Positions 6,934 to 14,198 of a stretch of 21,936 bases of DNA are shown piece by piece. The position numbers were made by a program, and so were the translations under genes. Location: the NCBI GenBank assembly GCA_035289385.1, contig DATDXI010000055.1, positions 1-21,936 of the forward strand, written 5' to 3'. Position 1 is the first letter of the stretch. The number at the start of each line of letters is the position of its first letter. This DNA is from JACOZM01 sp035289385 (GTDB taxonomy: Archaea; Nanobdellota; Nanobdellia; Woesearchaeales; GW2011-AR9). The notes below the pieces were generated by a model, which saw only the letters and a list, made by a program, of their open reading frames with translations, did no database searches and was not told where the DNA came from.

Positions 6934-7674
6934 TCAACTTGACTTATCCCACATGAACTGAAACAATTTTTTGAATCCATCAGCAATCTCTTTGCTCTTT
7001 AAGACGAAGAGTGTGGGTTTTTCTTTTAGTTTTCCGTAATCTTCACCAGTATAAATAACAGTGTAATCTCCAAAGAATTCTATGGTAAGATTGCTGCAAT
7101 ATTTTTTTGGAAGGAATTTATATCTGTTTTTCTCGAATTGTAATGGTTCCGGAGATTTTGTCTTTACTTCCTCATCAAAGATATGCTTGAATTGGATGTT
7201 TGATTTTTTCCTCTCCCGGTCAAATTTCATCCTAAAGAATTTCAATCTCGGATCAAACCACATCCCCTTAGCTCCGATGCAATAATACGTTTTTCCTTCT
7301 TTTAAAATGTCAAACATGTAATTCTTGTAACCTTCAATCCCACGATAGAAATGAACCTCTTCCTCCTGATGATGGAATTCAAATTTCTTCGTTAAATCTG
7401 GAAGGATATGCTCAATCTCTTCTTGTTTTTCTTTCAGCAACTCCAATAAACGCCGTGGATGGGCCGCCCGGAAATGCTTCTGGCCTTTGATCATGACTCC
7501 CGCAGCTAATCCCTTTTCCACTAATCGTTCCATCGCATCATAGACATTGCTGCGGTTGACGTTTGTTTTTACCGAGATAGTGTTGATGGACGATTCTCCC
7601 AGATGAATAAGTTCTTCGTAGATCTTGGCTTCATTTGGACTCATGCCCAAATTCTTGAACGTCTCTTCGTACAT
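6934..7674 (-). CDS. TrmB-family transcriptional regulator (copy 1)
   Basis: A 246-residue regulator. The N-terminal winged helix-turn-helix has the TrmB pattern (NLGMSPNEAKIYEELI, then VNRSNVYDAMERLVEKGL), followed by a short coiled linker and an effector region with VHFYRGIEGYKNYMFDILKEG, IGAKGMWFDPRLKFF and IEFFGDYTVIY. TrmB proteins control sugar and central-metabolism genes and respond to small ligands. I start it at ATG 7674: a TATA element lies 27 bases upstream, and from there the N-terminus aligns residue for residue with the paralogue at 18344-19093 (MYEETFKNLG against MHEELLRGVG). A longer form from ATG 7743 would add 23 residues. It lies between two operons whose promoters share the TACT-N4-AGTA palindrome, which makes it the first candidate for their regulator. 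Confidence 0.9.
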   Translation of the reverse strand: MYEETFKNLGMSPNEAKIYEELIHLGESSINTISVKTNVNRSNVYDAMERLVEKGLAAGVMIKGQKHFRAAHPRRLLELLKEKQEEIEHILPDLTKKFEFHHQEEEVHFYRGIEGYKNYMFDILKEGKTYYCIGAKGMWFDPRLKFFRMKFDRERKKSNIQFKHIFDEEVKTKSPEPLQFEKNRYKFLPKKYCSNLTIEFFGDYTVIYTGEDYGKLKEKPTLFVLKSKEIADGFKKLFQFMWDKSS

Positions 7675-7695
7675 TCCGTCTTCCGTGATGTCTTT

Positions 7696-7706
7696 CTTTT
7701 TAAAAG
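7696..7706 (-). promoter_or_regulatory. TATA element for TrmB copy 1
   Basis: Minus strand reads CTTTTAAAAAG, centred 27 bases upstream of ATG 7674. It lies inside the longer reading frame from 7743, and is one of the two reasons for preferring the shorter start. Confidence 0.55.
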
Positions 7707-7755
7707 TTTCGTGGTAAAGGCTACGAATAATATTTTTAAGCATTTTGCTGTTGAT

Positions 7756-7767
7756 TACTTTGAAGTA
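7756..7767. promoter_or_regulatory. TACT-N4-AGTA palindrome, candidate TrmB-type operator (site 2)
   Basis: TACTTTGAAGTA has perfect 5-base arms around TG. It sits directly upstream of the weak TATA-like stretch TATCTAATA (7770-7778) of the asparaginase operon and about 80 bases upstream of the TrmB start, in their shared divergent region. Inverted TACT/AGTA half-sites are known from TrmB-type operators, although spacing differs between lineages. Confidence 0.6.
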
Positions 7768-7769
7768 GT

Positions 7770-7778
7770 TATCTAATA
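7770..7778 (+). promoter_or_regulatory. Weak TATA-like element for the asparaginase operon
   Basis: TATCTAATA is centred about 28 bases before the ATG at 7802. A G-rich stretch GGGGGAT ends some six bases before the ATG and could serve in ribosome binding. A weak TATA next to a palindrome fits activator-dependent transcription. Confidence 0.4.
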
Positions 7779-7801
7779 AGAGGGGTTTAGGGGGATAGAA
7801 A

Positions 7802-8923
7802 ATGACCGAAAATCAACAAATTTTAGTCTTACAGACCGGCGGAACAATCGGACAGGAACGTGACGCTAAAGGGGAATTTAATCCTTCACCAAGAGACTAT
7901 ATCCCTTTAATTCGAGGAATTTCTTTAGTTCCTGGGCAATCTTTGCAGTCAACTCCAGAACAAGTAGTGGTAGGAGAATTAAGAAGGTACCGTGTTGCCG
8001 CAACGTTCAAAGAACCAGCAATAGAAATTGATGCAATTCAAACAAGAAATATTGACAGCACGGCTATGGTTCACGCTGATCGAGCGGATTTGGCCCATAT
8101 TATTGCAGAACATGCGCAGGACTACGATGGATTTGTCGTTGTCCATGGAACAGACACGATGGTGGATACGGGAACCGCTTTGTCGCTGATGATCAGGAAT
8201 TTAGACAAGCCCATTGTGCTTACCGGAGCGCAAAAATCCATGTATGAGCGTGCTTCCGACGGAGACGTTAATTTTATGCATGCTGTGGAGACAGCCACGA
8301 GAGATCTGGGAGAAGTAGTCATTTCTTTTGGTGACAAGATTGTGCGGGCAAACCGGGCATTAAAGGTAAATGAGCAAGGTGTGAATGCTTTCAATTCGCC
8401 GCGTATTACTCCCTTAGGGGAATATGGGATTGATACCATTCTTTATGACCATCGCATCGGGCGAGGCAATGGTGACCCGATTGTATTTACTGAATTTGAA
8501 ACGGGAGTTGATTTTTATTCTCCTCGCTCTGGAACGGACACTACTGCTTTTGAGCGAGGCTATGTGGATAATCCTAGCGTTAAGGGAATTGTCTTTGGTG
8601 GTTTTGGTGCTGGGAATATTCATCCCAAATTTTATACGGCAATAGAACGAGCGTTACGCCAAGGCAAACCAGTTTTAGTGACGACAAATTGCTTGGAAGG
8701 AGCAGCGGACATGGGTGTCTATGCCGTAAGCTCTGAACCGTTGAAAGCAGGAGCAAAACCAGCGGGTGATATGACCGCAGAAGCAATCACCCAGAAATTG
8801 ATGTTTGCCTTAGGAAGAGCTAGAGCTGATCACGTTGCCGGACAGGATGTTTTAGGCTATGTCGACAGGATCATCCGAAGGGATTATGCTCGTGAAATAG
8901 CAGTTATGGAGAGCAGGATGTGA
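7802..8923 (+). CDS. L-asparaginase, type I-like
   Basis: Hydrolyses L-asparagine to aspartate and ammonia. The 373-residue protein has the two-domain asparaginase layout. The nucleophile Thr12 is in QTGGTIG, Ser86 in NIDST, the second triad Thr117-Asp118 in HGTDTM, and the conserved Lys188 in the segment FGDKIVRANRALKV, a stretch typical of cytoplasmic AnsA-type enzymes. No signal peptide is seen, so it acts in the cytoplasm. It is longer than the usual 320-340 residues. All catalytic positions I can place are intact, in contrast to the tandem relative at 10292-11332. It leads an operon; the next gene starts 11 bases after its stop, behind a Shine-Dalgarno-like GAGGAG. The upstream palindrome suggests TrmB control. 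A glutaminase or transamidosome-related specificity cannot be excluded. Confidence 0.92.
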   Translation: MTENQQILVLQTGGTIGQERDAKGEFNPSPRDYIPLIRGISLVPGQSLQSTPEQVVVGELRRYRVAATFKEPAIEIDAIQTRNIDSTAMVHADRADLAHIIAEHAQDYDGFVVVHGTDTMVDTGTALSLMIRNLDKPIVLTGAQKSMYERASDGDVNFMHAVETATRDLGEVVISFGDKIVRANRALKVNEQGVNAFNSPRITPLGEYGIDTILYDHRIGRGNGDPIVFTEFETGVDFYSPRSGTDTTAFERGYVDNPSVKGIVFGGFGAGNIHPKFYTAIERALRQGKPVLVTTNCLEGAADMGVYAVSSEPLKAGAKPAGDMTAEAITQKLMFALGRARADHVAGQDVLGYVDRIIRRDYAREIAVMESRM

Positions 8924-8933
8924 GGAGATTCAC

Positions 8934-10295
8934 ATGACAACAGGAAATACGGAAGAACTATTAACATTAGGAGATATTTGTAATGCCTTGTCTGCCGGAC
9001 CATTGCTGATCTCTGGAGACATAGTCAAGACAGCATTTGCCAGAATTCACGGAGATAGTGGCGTGAATCATCTGGATTTGGCGTTAGGGCTCCAGGAAAG
9101 CCACCTTCTTCGGTCGATTTCCGAGAGGGCTCATTATGGCTATGACCCAGGAATCCCTTGGTTTTGGAATGGATCATTTTTTTCTCCACCGCGCGAGCTT
9201 AAGGGGTGTAGAGATATGTATGGGAAAGAAATTGATGATCTCGATACCTATGATAAAGTAATCAGTGAAGCAGAGAACATTGGAGAGAGGTATGCGAAAG
9301 AAAGTACATTAGGGAAGGGGTATCCGTTCCATGCGTTACATGAACTAGTACAGAACCATTCTCGCCCGTCTCTTGAAGAAGTACGAGCTGCTGTTTCGCA
9401 AACGACCCTCTCCCAATATGCTAACTTCGCACTTCGGCGAAATGGTTTTCCTGTACGCCTAGTATCGGCAAACGTAGCAGCTCTGGAAACACTAGATCAT
9501 CCTATCCCTACGTTAAGGATTCCTTTATTTACCGAGGGGGTAAGTTTTACCAGCGCAAGAGTTTCTTCTTTTTTGCCGCTGGAAGGAAAAGGAATTGATT
9601 TCATTCCGTCCAGGGTATATGATACGGAAATGGTTTATGCCCTGTTCAACCCGCATCCCGAACGCTCTACGTTTAAGCATGTAGAACTGCTCTGTGACAA
9701 AGATTACCAAACCACAGCGCCTCCCATTCCCAAACGGCAAGGCTGGTTCCGCAGAAAAAAAGCAGATACAAAAATTACTCAAAACCAGCGAGACCTGTTT
9801 CTGGGAAGACGAGCAGAGGAACGGTTGTTTCAAACATCTTTACCCTATGCTGCATTTTTTTACGAAGTAGATGATGATAAAACAGATGAACGGTTACACG
9901 ATGATCGGCTATGGCAGGATATACGGCAGCGTATAGAACAGTACCATCAAGATCACCCTGACGAGCTCGTTCAACAAGGTCACGTGATACGCCATTGCAA
10001 AGTATCATATTACAATGGAAACGATGGCCTAAACCCTTGGCCATCAAGGTTGTTTGTACAAATGGATGATAACACTACGTTAGTGATAAAACCCTATTGT
10101 TCAGAAATCATCTACAACCTCCAACAACGTTGCAGAGGTTTAGCGGTTGTCGACACGTTTATCCCATCGCCCATTGAAGATACGCCAGTCGCTTGTGACG
10201 TCATCTCCGGCAGGACCATGAAAGCCCAAGGATTAACTTACAAAAGCGACTTGGAAGCATTACGGGAAGGATTGACAAAACGGGGTGTAGCATGA
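8934..10295 (+). CDS. Unknown 453-residue protein in the asparaginase operon
   Basis: Not recognised. A soluble protein without signal peptide or membrane helices. The N-terminal 180 residues look helical (LLTLGDICNALSAGPLLIS, then EVRAAVSQTTLSQYANFALRRNG). The middle is strand-rich with FTEGVSFTSARVSSFLPLEGKG and DFIPSRVYDTEMVYALFNPHPE. A basic loop with QGWFRRKKADTK around 270 may be a linker. The C-terminal part (from about 320) contains HVIRHCKVSYYNGNDG and DDNTTLVIKPYCSEIIYNLQ. The start ATG at 8934 follows GAGGAG. The stop overlaps the ATG of the double asparaginase-like gene by four bases, so the products are made together and may form a complex. Its place between two asparaginase-fold genes suggests it serves the same process, but no function can be read from motifs. 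Confidence 0.82.
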   Translation: MTTGNTEELLTLGDICNALSAGPLLISGDIVKTAFARIHGDSGVNHLDLALGLQESHLLRSISERAHYGYDPGIPWFWNGSFFSPPRELKGCRDMYGKEIDDLDTYDKVISEAENIGERYAKESTLGKGYPFHALHELVQNHSRPSLEEVRAAVSQTTLSQYANFALRRNGFPVRLVSANVAALETLDHPIPTLRIPLFTEGVSFTSARVSSFLPLEGKGIDFIPSRVYDTEMVYALFNPHPERSTFKHVELLCDKDYQTTAPPIPKRQGWFRRKKADTKITQNQRDLFLGRRAEERLFQTSLPYAAFFYEVDDDKTDERLHDDRLWQDIRQRIEQYHQDHPDELVQQGHVIRHCKVSYYNGNDGLNPWPSRLFVQMDDNTTLVIKPYCSEIIYNLQQRCRGLAVVDTFIPSPIEDTPVACDVISGRTMKAQGLTYKSDLEALREGLTKRGVA

Positions 10296-11332
10296 AAGAT
10301 CAACCAAAACGCCCAGGACTTCACGTCATCATCGCCGGAGGAAGCATCGACTTCATGTTTAATCCAGCGTATGAGAGGTCAACAGAAAAGGTAGATGCAG
10401 CTATCCCTAGAGAACATTCTATCATCCCTCATTTCTTAAGACAACGGGTGAAGATGCCTGGCGATAGGTTAAATTTCTCTCGAGTGGCTATCAAAGACAG
10501 CCGTGATATGACGGAACAGGACTTAGAAGCTCTCGCTCAGGAAATTCAAGCAAGCCCCTACCAAACTGTTTTGGTAACGTATGGGCTCGTAAAAATGGGC
10601 GAGGCTGCAGAGTTCCTTCGTTCCCATGATCTTGGCGGCAGAACAATTGGTTTAGTGGGATCACATATGCCTTTCACCGAATATCAATCGGATGCAGGGT
10701 TCCATTTAGGCTATGCAGTTGGAAAAATACATACTGCTGGTTCTGGAGTCCATTCCTTTCATCCTTCCAGCAATGCTCATGCCGTTAAAGATATCTTATC
10801 CAGAACTGTTGTTCATCTCACTGGAGGTACTATAGATTCGGGATATAATGATAAAGCTGATACCGCTACTCCTTATGAACATTCTAAAGTGCCAGTGTAT
10901 CTTCGTGAGGTGGTTGGAGTAGAACTAGCTGAGCCGGATTTTGTGTTTCGAGAAATTTGTATGAAAGACAGCCGGCAATTAGGGGAGGAAGATATCAGAA
11001 CTCTCTTAGATGAAGCGCGAAGGAATGAGCATAAGCAGCAGATCGTCACCATTGGCACGTATGCCTTGCCGGATGAGGCTGGCCGTTTTGAGCATATGAT
11101 TCAGTCAGGGGATCTTCCTGCCTCTAAATATATTTTTGTTGGTGCTATGTTACCTGATGACGTTCATCTGAACGATGGCTGGTTTAATGTAGGATATGCT
11201 TTAGGAAGAATCGATAGTTTGCCGACGGGAGCATTTGTGTCAATGCATGGCTGGGTTACTTCACCAAAGAATGTGGTGAAACAGCTCCGTGAGGCAAGAT
11301 TTGGGCTGTATGATAAGGATAAGACGTTCTAG
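10292..11332 (+). CDS. Tandem double asparaginase-like protein with altered active sites
   Basis: The 346-residue protein is an internal duplication of the small, single-domain asparaginase fold (each unit about 150-165 residues). Unit 1 (about 11-157) reads IIAGGSIDFMFN, IKDSRDM, TYGLVKMGEAA, LVGSHMPFTEYQSDAGFHLGYAVGKI. Unit 2 (about 172-338) reads HLTGGTIDSGYN, MKDSRQL, TIGTYALPDEA, FVGAMLPDDVHLNDGWFNVGYALGRI. The second asparaginase domain is absent from both units. Unit 1 has lost the nucleophile (Ala15 for Thr) and the Thr-Asp pair (Leu99-Val100). Unit 2 keeps Thr177, Ser227 and Thr256 but has Tyr257 where the substrate-binding Asp should be. So unit 1 is probably inactive, and unit 2 is inactive or changed in specificity; a binding or regulatory role is plausible. 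Overlaps the preceding gene by four bases. Confidence 0.85.
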   Translation: MKDQPKRPGLHVIIAGGSIDFMFNPAYERSTEKVDAAIPREHSIIPHFLRQRVKMPGDRLNFSRVAIKDSRDMTEQDLEALAQEIQASPYQTVLVTYGLVKMGEAAEFLRSHDLGGRTIGLVGSHMPFTEYQSDAGFHLGYAVGKIHTAGSGVHSFHPSSNAHAVKDILSRTVVHLTGGTIDSGYNDKADTATPYEHSKVPVYLREVVGVELAEPDFVFREICMKDSRQLGEEDIRTLLDEARRNEHKQQIVTIGTYALPDEAGRFEHMIQSGDLPASKYIFVGAMLPDDVHLNDGWFNVGYALGRIDSLPTGAFVSMHGWVTSPKNVVKQLREARFGLYDKDKTF

Positions 11333-11382
11333 TGGGTATATATCTTGTTTTCAACAATCATCTATCTCCTCCTCTTCAGAAA

Positions 11383-11393
11383 TGTTTTTAATC
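11383..11393 (+). promoter_or_regulatory. TATA element for the 11414 gene
   Basis: TGTTTTTAATC is centred 26 bases before ATG 11414, and selects that start over an in-frame codon at 11345. Confidence 0.5.
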
Positions 11394-11413
11394 TCTTTTC
11401 TCTTTCTAACAAT

Positions 11414-11803
11414 ATGTTAACCGTAAAGAAGCCTTCTCACCTTGCTGCCATCCGGCAAGAAGTAGAATCCATCAAGGGGAAAAAAGGATTAGAGCGGGCA
11501 GCGGCTATTCAAACTATCATCACAAAAATATCACGTTTTTCTGCTTTAGTGGAGAATGAAGAATCTTTAAATTCAGCCAGTGAGAATCTTCTGGCGAAAG
11601 TTATTGCTGATGTACATAGCTTATTCCTTCTTCTGAATTCAGCAACAAGGGAATTGATGAGGACAGAAAAAGAAACAGGAAATATCAGGATCGATTCGGC
11701 ATTAGGCAGTTTACGGGAAGCAGAACAGCAGATGCATCAGGTAGAAGAACAGCTGGCTAAACTTATTTCTTATCTGGCTAAAGAAGAGCACGATTTAGAA
11801 TAG
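11414..11803 (+). CDS. Small coiled-coil protein of unknown function
   Basis: A 129-residue, almost wholly helical protein (VKKPSHLAAIRQEVESIKGK, later LREAEQQMHQVEEQLAKLIS) with heptad-like spacing of Leu/Ile/Val. No signal peptide, membrane segment or enzymatic motif. The start at 11414 is supported by the TATA element; the longer frame from 11345 would add a hydrophobic tail-like stretch that overlaps the promoter. It is probably monocistronic, since the next gene has its own promoter about 100 bases on. A dimerising structural or adaptor protein is a guess only. Confidence 0.7.
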   Translation: MLTVKKPSHLAAIRQEVESIKGKKGLERAAAIQTIITKISRFSALVENEESLNSASENLLAKVIADVHSLFLLLNSATRELMRTEKETGNIRIDSALGSLREAEQQMHQVEEQLAKLISYLAKEEHDLE

Positions 11804-11870
11804 ATTTTTAGGGTATCCTTAGACTGGAAATATCTTTAGAAATAACATTCGTATTTTCACCCAAGCAACA

Positions 11871-11878
11871 TTTATATA
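11871..11878 (+). promoter_or_regulatory. TATA element for the DUF4349 gene
   Basis: TTTATATA is centred about 30 bases before ATG 11905, consistent with a nearly leaderless transcript. Confidence 0.6.
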
Positions 11879-11904
11879 CTTTCTTATTCCTTATTATACT
11901 TACC

Positions 11905-12798
11905 ATGACTTTTAACGACCAACTGAAGAGACTGAAAGAGAATTGGCTGTTCCTTCTTTTATTTCTGGTAGTGGTACTATTCTTATCCGCGGGAAATCTG
12001 TTGAGCGGAATGTTTGGCTCAAGCTATTCTGGTGATTCAGGAGCTTACGCAAAAAGTTACGGCGGCTATGCTAATGAAATTATGGCTGCTGACTCCCTTT
12101 CGTATGGAATGCCTATCTATGGTGATCAAGGTTTTGCCCCTGAAGTGACGGACAGGAAACTGACAAAGACATCTTCATTATCAACAGAAGTCAAGCGCGG
12201 AAGCTTCCCAGAAGCTGATGAGAAATTAAAAGGGATCGTCAGTTCCACAGGATCATTCATCTTGAACGAGAACGTCAATTCTTATGGCGTGGATGATACC
12301 TATATGGTAGGGTATTATGAGATAAAGGTAGATTCAAAAAAATATGATGCCGTCATTCTCCAGCTGAAAAGCCTGGGTAAAGTACAGTCATTTAACGAAA
12401 ATACTCAAGATATCACTGGATATTATAAAGATCTCAACACAGATTTAGAGGCGGAACGATCCAGATTGCTGAGATTTAAGGAGATGCTGGATAAAGCAGA
12501 AACTGTTGAGCAGCAGATCCAGCTTGCAGATAGGATTTTTGACATTGAAAGGACCATTTCGTATTATGAAGAATCATTGAAGGCTGCCGACAATAGGGTA
12601 GATTATTCCACGGTATCTCTTACCATCCAAGAAAAGCAGTCTGACTATGCCGATGTTGTGGTGGTAAAACTGTCACAGTTGACAAGAACTATTGTAGAAA
12701 GCTTTAATGCTTTAGTAAGCTTGCTTTTCCTGATCCTGCCGTGGGCAGTAGTAGCCGTGGTAGTATGGTTTGTGGTCAAGAAAGTAAGATCCAGATAA
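11905..12798 (+). CDS. DUF4349-family membrane protein
   Basis: A 297-residue protein of the DUF4349 type. An N-terminal membrane anchor (about 14-35) is followed by a low-complexity Gly/Ser/Tyr linker (SSYSGDSGAYAKSYGGYA). Then comes the DUF4349 core with RKLTKTSSLSTEVKRGSF, GYYEIKVDSKKYDAVILQLK, QDITGYYKDLNTDLEAERSR and IFDIERTISYYEESLK. A second membrane helix (about 270-291) and a basic end, KKVRSR, close the protein. With two anchors the core should face outside the cell and both tails the cytoplasm. The biochemical role of DUF4349 is not established; bacterial members are often lipoproteins, whereas this one has no lipobox. The central charged helical part probably forms a coiled coil. 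The start is set by the TATA element at 11871. Confidence 0.85.
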   Translation: MTFNDQLKRLKENWLFLLLFLVVVLFLSAGNLLSGMFGSSYSGDSGAYAKSYGGYANEIMAADSLSYGMPIYGDQGFAPEVTDRKLTKTSSLSTEVKRGSFPEADEKLKGIVSSTGSFILNENVNSYGVDDTYMVGYYEIKVDSKKYDAVILQLKSLGKVQSFNENTQDITGYYKDLNTDLEAERSRLLRFKEMLDKAETVEQQIQLADRIFDIERTISYYEESLKAADNRVDYSTVSLTIQEKQSDYADVVVVKLSQLTRTIVESFNALVSLLFLILPWAVVAVVVWFVVKKVRSR

Positions 12799-12808
12799 TC
12801 TTTTGTCA

Positions 12809-12845
12809 TTCTTTCTTTCTCTTTCTTTCTTCCTTCTTTCTCTTC
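12809..12845 (+). terminator. 37-base pyrimidine run after the DUF4349 gene
   Basis: An uninterrupted C/T run made mostly of CTTT units starts about ten bases after the stop codon. Pyrimidine- and U-rich stretches without a stem are a known form of archaeal terminator, so this is the probable 3' end of the transcript. The run is also a simple repeat. Confidence 0.5.
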
Positions 12846-12868
12846 AAAAGCTGACGATCTCACAAAAG

Positions 12869-12877
12869 ATTTAAATA
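12869..12877 (+). promoter_or_regulatory. TATA element for the small membrane protein
   Basis: GATTTAAATA-type sequence centred about 26 bases before ATG 12899. Confidence 0.55.
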
Positions 12878-12898
12878 ACGTCATCCCTTTCTTCCTTT

Positions 12899-13147
12899 AT
12901 GCGCAAAAAGCAACAGTTTCATCTGGAGATTGCTCTGAAGGGGATAGTTGTTGTAGGCTTGTTTCTTGCTTCTTTTATTTACTTGAGTTATGGCGGCTTG
13001 ACAGGGCAAGCTACGGGGATATTTGATGAAAAGGCTCCACCGCGAGAGGAAACTGAATTTAACACCATTGATTCTGCCGTAAACTCTGTTGTTGCTGCCT
13101 GGTCGCCAGACGATACAGGTAAAGTACCAGCAAATTTTACCAGTTGA
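12899..13147 (+). CDS. Small single-pass membrane or secreted protein
   Basis: An 82-residue protein with a basic N-terminus (MRKKQQ), one hydrophobic helix at about 12-31 (LKGIVVVGLFLASFIYLSYG) and a polar outer tail containing LTGQATGIFDEKAPPREE and ending VPANFTS. The helix may be an uncleaved signal anchor. No recognised family. A TATA element at the right distance supports it as a real, separately transcribed gene. NFTS is a possible N-glycosylation sequon at the extreme C-terminus, which fits an extracellular tail. Confidence 0.65.
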   Translation: MRKKQQFHLEIALKGIVVVGLFLASFIYLSYGGLTGQATGIFDEKAPPREETEFNTIDSAVNSVVAAWSPDDTGKVPANFTS

Positions 13148-13230
13148 AGGTTGAGGATTGTTCATTCTACCTTTCTTTCACCCAGACCCACCGCAACCAT
13201 TTTAAAGCTAAAAATATTCTTCCCAGAAAA

Positions 13231-13235
13231 GAGGT
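13231..13235 (+). promoter_or_regulatory. Ribosome binding site of the sugar-phosphate operon
   Basis: GAGGT lies four bases before ATG 13239. The TATA-like ATTTTAAAGC near 13198-13207 is about 36 bases upstream, so this transcript probably has a short leader, unlike most in the window. Confidence 0.45.
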
Positions 13236-13238
13236 ATT

Positions 13239-14198
13239 ATGGCGAACAATGCTCGATATGATGTCCTATGCATAGGCTCAGCTACGGTAGACCGGTTCTT
13301 TACGATTACTCAACCTCTCCAGTCGGTAGAGATAGGTGACAAGATTCTTGCGAAATCTTTAGAGATTTACACCGGCGGTGGTGCCACCAATTCTGCCGTC
13401 GCTCTGGCTAAACTTGGCTTAAAGGTTAAAGTTCTGACAAAGTTGGGAAATGACCATGAAGCAGGATTTATTTTCGATGAATTAAAGAGAAATCATGTAA
13501 CTGCTATCTGCCATTGCCTGGCAAAAGGTAAGACGGACGTGTCGGCAATCATCTCCTCTCTCCAAGGAAAAGATCGCATCATCTATAACTATAAGGATGC
13601 TTCACGAAAAGTGGGCTTATGCTCTTGCAAAAAAGCTGGCTTCGATGTGGAATGGATCTATCTGGCCAGCTTGGTGGGAAAATCATTCCAAGCTGTGCAG
13701 CATTTTGTTCTTCAAGCGAAGCGAAAGAAGATCAAGCTCCTCTTCAACCCTTCCTTATATCTTGCCCAACGGGGAAAAGCATTTCTCCAACCTCTGCTTT
13801 CCGTCACTGATATATTGATCTTGAATAAGAAAGAAGCGCAAACATTGCTGAATAGATCTGTCTCTCAACAACAGCTGCTCAAAGAACTCCATCATCTTGG
13901 CCCAAAAACAGTGGTGATTACTGATGGCGAAAAAAAAGTTTATGCCTGGCATGAAGGAAAGATGCATACCTTACTGCCAAAGAAAACAAAAGTTGTCCAG
14001 ACGACGGGAGCGGGAGATGCTTTCTCATCAAGCCTTCTTGCTGGTATCAGTAAAGGATATTCTTTTGCTGATGCGCTACATCTGGGCTATATCAACGCTG
14101 CCAGCGTCATCAAGTATGTGGGAACAAAGAACGGTCTATTGACAGAAGCGCAGGCGATGAAAGCTATGAAATCTAAAAGATCAAGGAGCGTGAGATAA
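13239..14198 (+). CDS. PfkB-family sugar kinase
   Basis: ATP-dependent kinase of the ribokinase/PfkB fold, acting in the cytoplasm on a sugar, sugar phosphate or nucleoside. In the 319 residues: N-terminal IGSATVDRFF, the substrate/di-Gly motif TGGGATNSAVALAKLG (45-60), NKKEA (196-200), VVITDGEKKVY, and the anion-hole/catalytic signature TTGAGDAFSSSLLAG with Asp260 as base. All expected parts are present. It is first in a tight operon with class II aldolase, RpiB and Rpe, so the substrate is probably a phosphosugar that feeds the aldolase (for example fructose 6-phosphate) or a pentose such as ribulose. The family alone does not fix this. Its TAA is followed directly by the ATG of the aldolase gene, with AAGGAG inside its last codons. 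Confidence 0.93.
   Translation: MANNARYDVLCIGSATVDRFFTITQPLQSVEIGDKILAKSLEIYTGGGATNSAVALAKLGLKVKVLTKLGNDHEAGFIFDELKRNHVTAICHCLAKGKTDVSAIISSLQGKDRIIYNYKDASRKVGLCSCKKAGFDVEWIYLASLVGKSFQAVQHFVLQAKRKKIKLLFNPSLYLAQRGKAFLQPLLSVTDILILNKKEAQTLLNRSVSQQQLLKELHHLGPKTVVITDGEKKVYAWHEGKMHTLLPKKTKVVQTTGAGDAFSSSLLAGISKGYSFADALHLGYINAASVIKYVGTKNGLLTEAQAMKAMKSKRSRSVR

Noticed and set aside
8122..8786. Several minus-strand and plus-strand frames inside the asparaginase gene
   Set aside because: They lie across conserved asparaginase motifs and are frame shadows.
12881..13165. 94-codon minus-strand frame opposite the small membrane protein
   Set aside because: The plus-strand frame has a TATA element at 26 bases and a clear membrane helix; the minus-strand frame has neither.
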